A model generated the notes under the pieces. The model made no database searches. It saw only the letters and a list, made by a program, of their open reading frames with translations, and was not told the DNA's origin. DNA of 64,000 bases. Source: Bombardia bombarda. Its lineage: Eukaryota; Ascomycota; Sordariomycetes; Sordariales; Lasiosphaeriaceae. Position numbers and translations under genes: made by a program. The stretch is taken from contig JAULSR010000005.1 of NCBI GenBank assembly GCA_030512295.1, forward strand, positions 1,860,001-1,924,000. Direction: 5' to 3'. Positions 36,702-49,676 of this stretch are shown piece after piece; the first letter of the stretch is position 1; each line of letters starts with the position of its first letter.

Positions 36702-38058
36702 GTGTCGGGTGCTTGATAGCGCCGCATTCACCTCGCCAACAGTCCCAAGACTGGTACGGGGAAGGACCAACCCTGATAAGTTGGCAGCTATTCCGCAAGC
36801 CGGGACGTTGAGGTTTCCTGCTGTGCCGAGTCTCCCAAGGGCTGGATAGAACAGTGCAGTGCACTGCCAGACTGCTTACCTGGCAATTTTGACTGAGCTC
36901 TGGAATGCTGGCTCAACCCGAGGTTCATTTCTCCAACTCGCATTCGGACGACCAAGCCGCATTCGTGTGTGTTGTGGTTCAGCTGTGCGGGACTACGCTA
37001 GACTTGCGGTTATGATCTTGAAGCATGGACATTGAAGAAAATGCAACAAATTATATGAGCCCTGGCCATGTGTGGGAATCTGGTCGTAGTCAAGGTAGCA
37101 AATGTAGGTACATGGCAGTACCTCATAACGGTCGACAAACTCACATAGTGAGGGAATGTTACGTATTTTGGTCCTGGAAGCAATCTCAGCCTGGAAAGCA
37201 ATCTCAGTGCTTCGACAGAGCTTCCGTGTCCTATCTAGGAGAGCGCGCCCCGTGCCACTCTCCAATATTCGATTCAGCAGGGTAGAAACCGTCGACCGGG
37301 CATGCGGGTCTGGTCTGGTTACACGACAGCTGAAGATCTGACGTAGAAGGCGTCGTTTCGTCCCCCAAGAGAAAAAGTCAATTAGCCCATGCTGTAGTGC
37401 GAGCCGAGTCAGAGCGCTTCCATGATTTAGTGGTCAAAAGTCTGGCAAGGCCAGACTCAATTGCTCCATGCTGTACGTGCAGACAGTGAGTGCCCTCGGG
37501 CCCGGCCGCAGACCGACGGCACCCACCGTCTGTTACCTTTCTTAAACGCTGGCGAAGAGATCACGTTCTCGTGTTAGTATTAGGCCAAGCACAGCACTAA
37601 ATGTACCTAGCGGCAGAGACCTCTATCGTTGTGTCATGGGATATATCTTTCAATCTCATATGTATGCCAACGTTGGCAACGACGAGGGGTAGATTGAGTG
37701 TTTGGGTTAGGGTACAAAGAGGTGTTGCTAAAAAGACCCCCTCCGGTTGATCGAAATGCACCCCAGATTTTCTTTTCTTTTGACAACTGGCCCGTGCGCC
37801 CAGTGATAGCGGGAGAGGGGACCGGAAGAGATACGAATAGAGAAACGACAAACTTACCACCACCATCGTATCGGACAACCTTACCTAGGCGGGATGCACA
37901 ACAAAATACCCGGCCCAGGAGATTCCAGGGTCGGTTCAAATGCATGTCCATATGTATGTATGTATGTACAGTACCTATGGATGGATGGATTCATGGAACC
38001 GCCATCACATACCCGCACCGCACCGCACCGCAGCTTGCCCGCCCGCCCGGATTTGCAC

Positions 38059-38061
<3 letters not shown>

Positions 38062-38097
<36 letters not shown>

Positions 38098-38100
38098 CAA
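38062..38100 (+). repeat. Trinucleotide microsatellite (CAG)9(CAA)4
   Basis: Nine CAG then four CAA units. It could encode polyglutamine, but no ORF here looks genic, so I treat it as an intergenic microsatellite. Confidence 0.85.
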
Positions 38101-39797
38101 AACCACCTACAGGAAAGTGAGTGGGCGAAAAACGCGAATGGTACGGATATCTGTCCACATGTTGCCCCCCAGCCAGGCATACATTTGAAAATTCCCGTCG
38201 CCCCGGTCTGGTCCTTGGAGGCCATGGCGTCAACCAGCCAAGGAAAATGGGGATGGTAGTGGTCCATGGGTGACGTGACACTTTCGTACCTGGGTAATGA
38301 CAACCTGCGGGATGTTTCCAATTGTTGTCCCATCGGTACGACGCTGTTCCTGCGGGGCGGATATTACAACCACCTGACTGGCGGGCCGCCCTGCCAACCA
38401 AAACCTCCTCCTCCTCCTCATCCCCCTAATATAGAGAAATTATATAAATGTATATATATATACACGTCCCGTATCCGCCCGTACATTACCCTCCCGCGAG
38501 ACGACACGACGCGCACGGGCGCACGGTCAATGGACCCAATCGCAAGGCTACCCTACAGCAGTAGCAGTAAAAGTAATATAAAACTGATTCATTTCCAGCC
38601 TCACTAAGGAACCCGTTCGCGCTAGGTAAGGGCTAGAATGATGGAAAACATAGAACCCGGGCTAGACGCAAACATGAAGTACCAACCATATAGACCTACT
38701 GTGTAATTCCGATAGCTAGTACCCAATCTCTTGCTTTAAAAATACCACCTAGAATATCACATATATATCGTCTGTTATATGGCCCAAGGCGGAGCCGCTT
38801 CAAGCAATAATCATCCTCCCCTCCCCTCCCCTTGACCTCGCTCCACTTACATCAAGAAGGAAATTGGTGCCATGGCGGTGATCAAAGGACCGCCCCTCCG
38901 TGCTCCTCCCCCAACTTCAGGACTACCTACACACTTCCCAAGCTGGTATACTGTACTCATAGTATCACGGCCATCTGTTGAACTCAGCGATGGTCAAACA
39001 TCCTGTAAAATGAGCAACTAATTCCGTATATTTTACTGTAGAGCATGTGTATATGTATACCTAAATCTACTGTTCATAGCCCGAGTCCACTTATACAGAG
39101 AATCTACTCTTTAGTATGATAAAAAATCGCTCTTCAGTACGCTCTCTGCCCAGCAAATGTTATCGTGATAACAATAAAACATCTTTGAGTAATAGTAATA
39201 ATAACCGCCGCCCACCAAAGCAAGCCACTGCCACGCTGTCACTATATTTCCCTTCATCAGTAAACCAATCGCCCCAGAAGACCAGCAGACCTTCTCTCCC
39301 AACAATACTTCCTTCAATTTCATCAAGTCCCATATACTATCGTTACATCTGTTGCCAGCATCTCTCGATATTGTGTAGTTGCGAAGAGCAAGAAATATGC
39401 CGTGATGGTTGTCGAAAGGCCCACCAACAACGACAACGACAACAGAGCCAACCATCTTTAACAGAGAGCCACCAACCCACCACTCATTCAAACAGACACT
39501 TCGATATCTTGCTCCTCGCCAAAATCTATACAAGCCCTATTTGTGCCGGGTGAAGTGAACAGGAGCGAGGTAGCAAGACAGGACAACGTGAACAACGAAA
39601 AGGGAAGGTAGAACATAACCAAATGAAGGTAGGACACCACATGGAAAAAAGAAGCGGTTGCACCAGTCTAATGGATAAAACAACATGCGAAAAACAGCAA
39701 TTTTCCTGAAAAACAAAAAAAAACATATCCGGCCAAAATAAAAAGCCCCCACTCCTAATAGTACGCCGCGGCTCTAAAACAATCGTGATTATCGGGA

Positions 39798-41537
39798 TTA
39801 CTCAAAATCGTCGTCATCATTGTTGCTTTTGCTATTGGCGCCCTCCTTTCGAATTGGTATCTTGATGCCTTGGGTAGCAAAACACTTGCTCAGGGGCGTG
39901 CTTTCGCAAACACCTGGAAATTTCTTCGCCGAGTAGACTTGGAAGACATCGCTGAAGACAGATGCCAGAACAGGTGCCTTTCCGGTGTTGATGGGAACAC
40001 CCGGTTGCGCATTGGAGCTTCCATTTGCCGGAATACCGACATTAACAAAGGAGAATCGAAGGCTACAACGCTCGCGTCAGCATACTTATTTCTAGGGTAC
40101 CAGAAGAAATGAAGAGATGAAAGGGGCAATGTATCCCACACGTACCGGAAATTGCCCTCTGTTCTGACACTCAGATCCTGGAGAACAAACCAGATGCCGA
40201 TCTTGTCATCCGTGTCTGTAAGACGAAACGCGCTAGCTGCCAAACTGCCGATAAGATTCCGGGTGAACATGCCCTGTGGCTGGTTTCCACTGATCGACAG
40301 CCGCTGGGTCATGGTGAATTGGGGATCGTATACACGTGTCGGCGGTCCGTAACTAGGAGCTTGAGGTGCGAGCTGGGCCATTCCTTGCATCTCAGGTCGA
40401 AAATCCTGGGGATAGTACTGGTTTGGGGGAGCATAGCCGCCGCCATTCGGGGAGATGTAGCCGCCGCCTTTACACTCTGGTTAGAAACCAAAGACATGTT
40501 AATTAGGGGCGTTGGGGGATGACGGCGTACCTTGATATGGCCCTTGCATGGCATATGGGTTTACAGCCGGGGGCTGAGACGGGTAGGACATTTGCTGACC
40601 ATAAGGGACCTCGCGATTTGAGGGCAGAATGTGGGAAAATGCCGGAGTGGACTGCTCAAGTGTGGAGTACGATGCGGGTGAGGTCGATGAGATGGAAGGG
40701 GTTGCTGTGGTATGACGGACCAGGTTTACCTCTTTTAACGCGTCTTCAGACCAAAGGTCTACGTTGCAGACGTTCATAGTATACTGAACTTCACTGGAGA
40801 GGCAGAATAACCTTGGTCAGTAAAGCGGAGGGCGGTGATCTGGTCGCACAACGGCAAAAGATGCTTACTTGGAATCAATTTCCTTCCCTGTTTTCGCGTC
40901 TGTGACAATCAACTTGACACATGGTGGTGGCGTAATCGGCCGGCGATCCTATCAATGACATGAGCATGTCGGTCAAGGTGGTTCTAGAGACAAACAACTC
41001 AAGCATACCTTGTCACCAAAGCCACACATTCGGGCACGTTGTGGTTGTTGCACGACCACAAGGCTGTCGGTGTTCGGATTAGCTCGGCCGACAGGACGAA
41101 AGTCATGGAGGATACCATAAATCCGACGCACCATTATGAAAGCACAAGAAGCCGGGGGACATAAACAGGTAAAGGATAAGGGGCTATGCTATCTCGACTT
41201 ACGTATATCTCCGTCCTTGATCATCAACGGACGAGTAAGGCGTCAGGTTTTTTTCCTGCTGGTCCTTCTGCGCCGGGGTCAGCGGGGCACGGTCTTGTGT
41301 CTGCGGCGACTGTTGATCCTCGGGCCCGGGCGGCGGGGGCTGATGCTGCTGTTGCGGCGGCGGCGCTCCTTGCACACCCATCTGAACCTGAAGGCTGTCT
41401 GGGTACTGCGATCCCGGAGGAGGCATAGACGGCAACGGGTGCAGCTGGTGGGAAGAATACGAGCCAGGGTGAGGCAGTTGGTGGAGGTCGGGTTGCATGC
41501 CATGTGCCTGGCTTGAAGAATATGGCGGCTGATGCAT
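39798..41537 (-). CDS. velB: Velvet-family regulator VelB
   Basis: Exons, in transcription order: 41537-41203, 41063-41009, 40948-40869, 40793-40531, 40476-40146 and 40062-39798, giving 442 residues; introns of 139, 60, 75, 54 and 83 bp. All phases agree. Residues 1-110 are Gln/Pro/His-rich. The velvet domain starts at exon 2 (LVVVQQPQRARMCGFGDK|DRRPITPPP) and resumes near residue 312 (MFTRNLIGSLAASAFRLTD, then IGIWFVLQDLSVRTEGNFRL), ending in SVFSDVFQVYSAKKFPGV. The Pro/Ser/Gly-rich stretch of about 130 residues in between is the insertion that sets VelB apart from VosA and VeA. VelB enters the nucleus with VeA and, together with LaeA, coordinates development and secondary metabolism; with VosA it controls spore maturation. 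The C-terminus is acidic (NNDDDDFE). Aspergillus VelB is about 370 residues, so this one is long, mostly in its N-terminus and insertion. Confidence 0.95.
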
Positions 41538-42065
41538 CTTGGGCGCCGGAATGTGATGTCAAACAACTAATGCCGTCAAGATGTGAGTCTCTTTTTCGCA
41601 ATGAAGCTAGATCAGTCCGTATTATCCTCTTGGCTTCCAACTCTCGGCGCGACGAAAGGCGGCAACGCTGACAGGTCGGTCGACTAGGGATCGCTGTGAT
41701 ATGGCGGGCGTGGCGGTGTTCGGCTCGCTTCGCCCTCGGCAACGACAGTGGGATGCGGGCAGGCACGTTCGGTGAGGGGCGGCTCGAGCTAGGACGACGA
41801 CGCGCGCTGCAGTCCGATGAGTTGGGAGACGGGAGACGGCAGACGGCAGACTGGGCGCCCAAGGCCCTATTATGTGTTAAACTGGAGCTCTCCGGACAGG
41901 CAGGATCAAATGCGCTAGTAACACTGTTTTGTTCGTGGTTGGGTTATCGGAGAGGTGTGGTGCAAGCGGATGCGGCAGCAGGTCAAGTAAGGCGGGCAAG
42001 GGCAAGGTCTAGGTTAGGTAGGTAGAGCAGGTAAAGTGACGGAGTGGATGGATGGAAGCAGGTAA

Positions 42066-42102
42066 GGCAGGCAGGCAAGCAGGCAGGCAGGCAGGTAGGC
42101 AG
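42066..42102 (+). repeat. GGCA/GGTA tetranucleotide repeat
   Basis: Imperfect array of GGCA units with AGCA and GGTA variants, about 530-565 bp upstream of the velB start. Confidence 0.8.
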
Positions 42103-43174
42103 AGGTGGTAGTCTAGACTAAGTGGTGTAGTGTTGAATGGGGGTATTGGAGATCGCGGTGCGTGTGGGGAAGGCTGATTGACCAGCAGGGTTGGTGGGTG
42201 CGGGCAACGGCTTCAGAGCTTGGTTGGCCCACTTCCACTTACTCCGTGATTTAAGCTTGACTTTTCAATAGGTTCAGCGCCCGAGATCCATGCGATACCC
42301 AAGGCAGCAGAGTAGCAGCTTTTGGCTTTTGTGTTGACCCTTTGAATTTTGAACCGACAGGCCTTGAGGGAGGCGGACGGCTTGTTGGAAAGCCGGGTTG
42401 CAGGTTGCAGGTTCCAGGTTCCAGGCAGCTTGTTCGTGGTCAAGAGCGAAAAAAGCTGCACTGCGATATTAGGACATGTACTGGAATGTACCTCTCTAGG
42501 AGATACCTAACTGTAGCTGCAGAGGTTCCCGATGAGCCTCAGAGCTTATTGGCGTCAACTCGCCCACAACCTTGCACCGAATCTAGGTGGGTTTGGAGCT
42601 AGTAGGGGAGGTAGGGTAGAAGCTCACATTTTCTCTCCGATTGCCAGCAACCTAAGGTGGGCAATAATAGTATGGGCCTTTCCTGTTCGTTTAGTGTCCA
42701 CTTCGGGATCTAACCACACTCGGTAGGTCTTGATGATTCCGGCGGACAAAGTGCGATTGATTGATATAGGACGGGCAAGGCAAAGCTCCGTTGGGAAGTA
42801 TTAAGTGAGCTGTTGGAGAAGGTGAATGGGTATCCGCAAACGAAGAACCACGATTTTGGCTCTCAGCCGTTAGTCTCTGACACTCTACCGGTAACCATAC
42901 ACACGGATACCCTACAAAGCACCTGGGACCCAATGGCGGGATCGAAGGCGGGATCGATGACGGGACACTCGGGTGTGGCGAGGTCGGACTGGTCGATATG
43001 TCTGGTAGGTTGGTAGGTTGGAGGTGGCGGGAAGCTGTGCCAGCAAGCTTATCCTGGGTTAATTGTCGATGGTATTGATTCTAGTTTACTCTCTGATAGC
43101 ATTTGGGCCAACGTAGGAGGCGGCCTGCTACTTTATCTATCAACGACAGCGATGATGAAATGGTCGCTTTTGGC

Positions 43175-43198
43175 GAGCTCGAGCTCGAGCTCGAGCTT
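43175..43198 (+). repeat. (GAGCTC)4 palindromic hexamer array
   Basis: Four head-to-tail GAGCTC units, with one base changed at the end. Each unit is self-complementary, so the whole tract can fold on itself. Confidence 0.85.
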
Positions 43199-43284
43199 GT
43201 GACTGGGAGCTGGCTGCTACTCAACCTCGTCACCCACTCGATACCCACCTTGTTTGACATCTGATAGTAAGAGGGGTGTTGCGC

Positions 43285-43319
43285 GTAGCTACCTTACCTA
43301 CGTAGGTATGGGTAGCTAC
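43285..43319. repeat. 35-nt inverted repeat built on GTAGCTACC...GGTAGCTAC
   Basis: The left arm GTAGCTACCTTACCTAC is almost perfectly complementary to the right arm GTAGGTATGGGTAGCTAC, with no loop and one mismatch/indel. It could form a hairpin or cruciform. Confidence 0.8.
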
Positions 43320-46300
43320 TTGGGAGATACGACGCAGTTGGAAGCCAGCATCTGGCGCTCCTTTGTTCAGGCCTTTGAAGTACCTTAGCAGGAGGTCAAT
43401 CAGACGACACCGACGCCGCAGAATGGTCACGGACACCTTCCATGACGATCAAAGAAGCACACTAGAGCACACAGTATTCCTTCCAATGCTGGGATGAGTT
43501 GGAGTGCAATGCAGCGCTGAACAGTGCGGTGTGGTGGGCGTGGTGAGTGTAGGTAGCAGTGGTTGTAGCGGGTGTAGGTGGTGCGGTGAAGCTCCATTCA
43601 TTGCAGCTTCGTAAGTTGTGGCTTCAGTGCTGTGGAGTGCGCACGGGCATAGCCAGTACATCCGGTACCTGGGATTGCAACTGCAGTAGCGCGTCCTTCA
43701 CCCCTCCAACCCTCCACCCCTCCCCTCACATCCCCCTCCTCCGCCCTTCCGCCCCTCCGCCCCGTCTTGTCGCGTCTTGTCCGAGTCAATGAGCGCGAAC
43801 TCTTGCCCGGAACAGTGCACAGTGCACACACATACAAGGATAGCAAGGACACGTCGACACGATGTCGCAGTCGCCGCGAATGTCTGTGTGTTGAGCGCTC
43901 CGTGCTCGCGCGGGCGGCACACCCTAGATTGTGGAAAGCCCGGAAGGGAAGGCCTCCACCTGGTCACAATTTACTGGGATGCACAGGTATTCGAGCGCTG
44001 TATACAAGGTAAGGTACTTGCCTATACATACATGCACGGCACATACCCCGACGGCACAGATGCGAGGTCTGTTCGACCGAGGGGCATCCTCGGCACCCAG
44101 GCACCCTCACCTCCCCTCCAGCCCATCATATCCCATCATCGTCTCCAAAAGCGGGAATGGAATGGGGGCCACCACTCACCACCCACCACCACCCACCGCA
44201 CTGGAGAGCGAAGGGCCAAGAGGGCGTGGACTTTCCTTTTTGATGGTCTGACAAGTCCAGCTTTCAACGAACACGCCTCTACTCCACTTCGAGGTACTTT
44301 CAGTTCCTCTAACTACATCGTTTGACAGTCAACTAACACTCGTCAACGCCATGTCAACATCCAAACTGCTATCTAATCGGAACCAGCTCCTGTCATCCTA
44401 ATAATTCGATTATCTTAATCGCCTATCTCCCATCTAAACCTACTACCTACCTACGAATACATACCCTTATACCAACAAGACTCTGGGGGTGGGGCGGGGG
44501 AGAAGAGGCGTAAGCGAGCCCACGAAGAGGGGTTTAGACCTTTTGGTTGTTGGTTCGGCAACGGCAATGGTGTTGAGTGTGTCTCACCAGCTATCCTGAA
44601 CGTGGACCTCTTGCCAAGACCCATGATGCGCATCAAAAAAAGAGAAGCTCCTACACACACACAGTGAAGGTAGCGTTGCAAAAGGTCCTGACCATCCGAC
44701 GGCCTGCGGGCACATCGAGCTGCCTCCCTGGTGTGTGATATCATGGCATGGCATCCCGTCGCCATGCTGTCAGTTTTGGGCGCTCCCTGGCACCTGATGT
44801 GTGGCTCGACTGGCGGGTACACATTCCTACCGAGACGGACTCGAGTCACAAGATGGTGTTGAATTACGGGCCTATAAAGTGCAGTAATCAAAGCTCCCGT
44901 CCCTAACCCTAGCACCTTCATATAGCGATATGATAACGAGCGATCAGCACAGGTCCTGTATTCTCTCCGAGTCGCCCTATTCCAGGAACCCTTGGACAGA
45001 TTTAGCCCGCTTCCCGTCGCCTGTCGTCACACCTTCTTCTCTAAGCCGAAGTGTCATCAATTTCGACACAACGATGACTATACTTGAGGCCATCTATGCC
45101 TTGTAGAAGCTGCGCCGCTCCAAGACTTCGATCGCCCATATTGGAGCGGGTGGGCATGAATGAGGACAGGGACGCGGGACGCGGGACGCGAGCGGAATCG
45201 GCTCACCGATGTCGAGGTGGCAACGTTCCTATTCGATAATGGCCTGTCCGAGCCTGAAAGTTGAATCTGCCTGCCCTAGGTAGGTAGACTTGCAGAGGCT
45301 CATGACGCTAATTTGGGGAAAGATGAAAAAGCACGAACCTGGTGAGCCTGGACGTTCTCAAGGTTCATCGTGACCACCAAGTGCCCCTCCATCTCCACCC
45401 CTCTCTCGGCAGCATCCTTGCTGGCTTGAAGCTATAGTCGTGTAACAAGAAACTTTGCATGTCGCGGCGTCCAATCAAAAAGAATATGCACTGCCGTTTG
45501 TCTGCAATAGTACAGTTTTGGACTTATGGCCCCGTAATCGTCGCAACCTTATGGATGGGCTGACCAAGATTGTACATATCATACATACATACCACGTAGT
45601 GTACTTTCATGCTTCCCCACCTCTGGTACATACACATCGGCGACTCCACGCTGTAGAGAAGCAGCGGGTACCCGGGGTTTGACCTTGTGCGGCTTGCTGC
45701 AAGTCACACCCCAAGATTGATGGAGCTTCTCATCTTGGTTCGGGCAAGTGAGATTTCAACCCCAGCCATCCACCTGAGGTATTCCTTCACCTACCTAATT
45801 CTCAGGTACTTGACGGCATCTCTATCTAAGTTCTATGTATACATTTCCAATAATAGCATGTCAGGGCACCGCGTGACTCGATCGATGCTCTCGGCTCCCG
45901 ACTCCCTTGAGTTCCCACTATCCTTGGCCTCAATATCGAAAGAGATGATTGAGAGATTTCCGGAACGAAATCAAGGCAGGCAGGTACACACACAGCTCCC
46001 TATGTTGACGCGTGGTGTTTACGGGTCCAAGCCAACTACTAACGGCAATGGAACTACGAATATGGTTGCAGCGTTTGGGGTAATGTACCTATGGGGCTTC
46101 CTTTTGTTAGCGTTGTTCCAGGCCCTGGATCATACCGCACCAGTACACTACCTTAGGTAGCGCACAGTGTAAGGTGTGCTACGTGCTCCATGCTAGCGCC
46201 GTGGGTGTACTCGTAGGTACAAGAGTTGGTGGCGTCAGGGTCCGAGGGTCCCAGCAGTCAGGCCCCGCCCGCTGACAGGCGGCTGCAAACTGCCCGGGCA

Positions 46301-47173
46301 GGCCCACCTCACCCAGCGGGGGACGACAGGGCGAGGGAGGGTGGTGAGGTGGGCTCCACCCGTCATGGATAGGCGCACCACAGCAAGTGCACAGATCAGG
46401 CTTTGTGGGTCTCTTGGTTCTTTCCCGCTGCTGCCAAGAATAGTGCCTGGTCGAAGATCGGCCCAAATCAGTTGGAGATGGCCTAAAAAAGTCGACTCGA
46501 GAGCAGGGCAAAGCCAAAAAGGTCGTCTGAATTCCTGGATCGTCAGAAGAGCGCGAGCGCATGCGTCCGCACCCACGTCAACCAATCTATGCGAGCTCTG
46601 GTCCCTACACGAGACCGGGATCTGGACATCGGCGGCCATGCTGCCTGCCATTGCAAGTTTACGAATACTATTCTCCCAATTCCTACCAATTCAACACTGA
46701 TGTCGCTGAAGGATTCATCGAGTGAGTGCCTACATCATCATCATTTCTGCCTCAGATGCGCGGTCCCGAGGTACCTGGCCATATATCATGTACGAAGCAA
46801 GAGATTATATATGCACGCACATGTAGAGGCATATGGACGCAAGCAGTTGTCTGCATGCTCCGTATTGCTACGGGCCTCACCTATTCGCACAGCGCGATGC
46901 GTGTCAGAGGGGTTGGTCGATACGTACACCCACACTACATCACGCATCACACACCACCATAGCAACATATTCAGACGGGGGTGGGGATCGCCAACATACC
47001 TAAACCGCATACTGACTTGAACCTCGCTGCCTCTTTCCCCCACAGTCATCAGCAAGGAGTAGGACGGACCCCTCACCAGACAGGTTATCATTGTTCCTGG
47101 ATGGCAAGACTTTGTTGCTATAGCTTGCTTAGGAAGTAGGCTGGCTTCAACGGGCAAGATTAAAGTCGTGGTC

Positions 47174-47203
47174 AAGGTCATGGCCAAGGTCAAGGTCAAG
47201 GTC
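47174..47203 (+). repeat. Four AAGGTC hexamers
   Basis: Copies at 47174, 47186, 47192 and 47198; the last three are tandem. Confidence 0.8.
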
Positions 47204-49631
47204 AGGGGGCTTTATTGCAACCGTGCGTGCGACCCAGAATCATGCGTTCCACAGCGTTGGATTCAATCGCCGGCCCCGGTGCTGTCTGTCTTGCTGCTGT
47301 CTTGCCGGTCGGCCCTCGTGGGATGTGAGCTCCCATACAGATGAATGACCAACCAGTCTGGGCACCTCCAACGACACATGTCTGCGCACATCTTCGGCAA
47401 CCAAAGCTACAAGACATAGCGGAGATTTGACATCGGTATTGGTGCCGATCGGACTATGTACCTACCTAGGGCCGGGTTTCTTTGATGTCTCCCAGCTTCA
47501 GCTCCCGCCGACTCGCTTCGCACGCGACAGCTCCCCGGCCAGCAAAACTGCGTGCGTGGCCTCTGTCTCTCTTTTCTTTATCTTGGACGTGGAATGCTCA
47601 TCGCTGGCGATCGTATGGCGGGCTGGCGGTTTAGCTGGACTTCGGGAAGCCTTCCAGACGTTCCATATCCGTGCACCTCAAACGTCCGGGCGCTCCCTTT
47701 CCATGCGAATTTATGCGATACACGAGCTCATATATGCAGCGCCCGGGCTTGCGGGACTGAGCTCCACGCCGCGTGGATGACTGCCGTCGTATCTATCAAG
47801 TGGTGGATTTCCCAAGTTTTCAAAGTTGCCCCAGACTTTTTATTCCTTCTCCCCACAGTTTGAATTCTCATCTGAAGTCTGGGGGGGCACCGAGCGCCTT
47901 CTGTGCCTCGGCGGTGACAGCAGTTCAACAAAACTGGTCAAGGCCATGGCCAAATTGCGACAGTCCCACATGAGCTGCGCAACAGATGTTGCTCTGCTCA
48001 ACCCGAAAATGGCAGACAGACATGACTTGGGTTGATTCCTTGCATGGATGGATGGCCGGTTTAGGCTGGCAGGCCTGCTGGCTGGCACAAGGACGGCAAC
48101 CGCCCTCGCCGGCACTCATTCTCTGCTTCCGATCCGCGCCTTCATTCAGGCAGCCAATCCAGGCCGATAAGTGTTTCCCTTCCTCTGATTTGAAATACGG
48201 TACAAGGTCGTCTCCACTCTCGACCGTCTTTCCGACTGGTGATGGCCCCATTATGGATAGTAGTATCTGACCCGAATATCTGCAGATACAGATAGACACA
48301 CTTGATCTATCTGGCTGGGCACCGGCTGCCCCATGTGATCACCAAGGCCCCTTTTATCGCCCCTCCCCCCCTTGACAGGGAAGCCCGCATCAATCAGTCT
48401 CACTGCAGAGCCTATGTGCTTCTTCACCGTGAGAGAGGGGGCGGGCCACGCCCTTCGCGGCTCGCTTCGGCTGGTCCAAAGGGCTAGAATGTTTCGCCTT
48501 GTCCATATTCAACTTCCAGTGTGCTGTCATCCCTCGTCATGACCACGCGAGTTGCTTATCCTATATCCCGTGTTCGTTCCAAAACGCGGTGGGACGATGC
48601 GGTAATACGGTCATCTAATTCTTCCCGGCTGCCCTTCCTCGCTTATGGGCGCCTACTTTTTGGGCGCGTTCTGGCGACAGGACGTATAGTTTAGAAGAGA
48701 CTATATCTCAGAAGGATACGTTGTCCTCGTGGATAGCTGCATGGTGTCACAGTTGGTCAGCGCCGCAACGTGGAGTTTCGGCTACATGAAGCCGCTGGCA
48801 AAGTTACGACGGAAAGAAAGCCACGACAATTCTATGGCTGCGAGCAGAATGACATGGCTTCCCGCATTGGGAAATACCAACAGAGTCCGCTATCCGTTGT
48901 GTAATCCTCCATCCTCAACATGATGTTATCGGGTGATGGGTGGGTCCCACTCCAAGCGTTGCTGTTGCCACCGCTCCTGTTTTCTCTCGCTGAGAGGGAG
49001 GAGGGGTCTACCTCGAGAGGGAAAAGGTTGTCCAAGACCTGGCTTTGGTGGAAAATGCCGGATTCGCTACCAACATGGCATCTTCCATGGATCTCACCCC
49101 CCTTGGTGGAGAACTGCGCCATCCAAGCTCTCCAATGGCCGGCTCCTATCGTCGTACGGCCGCCGACAGACCGCACTAGGCTTCAGGTCTGGACCCCTTC
49201 CAGGTCATGGTGGCCGATGTATGGTCGATGATAACAGACAACGCAGTCTACATTCCTGTCCTGCTGGGATAATGGCCACACCGTGCGTCGCCAGCGCTTC
49301 TTACTCTTAGGTCGGAGGCCATCTTGGCCTGCAGGTTGGGGCCACACGCAACAAGGATGCTCCTCTCTGCATGATGGGGAGAGACTTTGACCAGAGCGCC
49401 GACACATCTTAGTTGTGATGGATTCCCACATCAAGCAGCGGCCGAATATCTATCTCTCCTCCCCGGAATGAAGCCGCGTGCAGTGATCCGCGCGGTGGAT
49501 ACCACAACGAGAAGGGCGGAACTCTTGAAGCAATGCTCTGGTAGCATTTTATGGGGAGGAGCTGTATAATCAACAACAGTCAAGGGTGTGGGCGTCAAGG
49601 TCTATAATGCTTCTTAAAGAAAACACATATA

Positions 49632-49676
49632 CACCACGCACACGCACACACGCACACGCACACGCACACGCACACC
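49632..49676 (+). repeat. CACGCA/CA-rich microsatellite
   Basis: Imperfect CA dinucleotide tract with regular CG interruptions (CACGCACACG), alternating purine-pyrimidine and so potentially Z-forming. Confidence 0.85.

Larger units (their letters stand above)
35489..39797. other. Intergenic region downstream of velB, no gene supported
   Basis: About 4.3 kb. The left end should hold the DUF3602 promoter and the right end the velB 3' UTR. Base composition shifts to A/T-rich near 38420-39200. It contains a G22 run, a CAG/CAA microsatellite, a threefold GGCGGGGTT repeat and several AGGTACCT elements (35639, 35945, 36595). I see no protein domain, tRNA or transposon remnant. Confidence 0.5.

Noticed and set aside
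42066..42102. Short direct repeats as a possible CRISPR-like or satellite array
   Set aside because: Simple tetranucleotide slippage repeat with no unique spacers; eukaryotic context.
43777..44325. 182-codon + strand ORF in the gene desert
   Set aside because: Composition looks random (His, Cys, Thr, Arg mixture), overlaps other ORFs on both strands, and no exon chain or domain extends it.
37704..44911. Telomere-like words GGGTTAGGG (37704-37712) and CCCTAACCCTA (44901-44911), interesting because TERT is in the window
   Set aside because: Each is only about one and a half units long; that is expected by chance and does not indicate an interstitial telomere.
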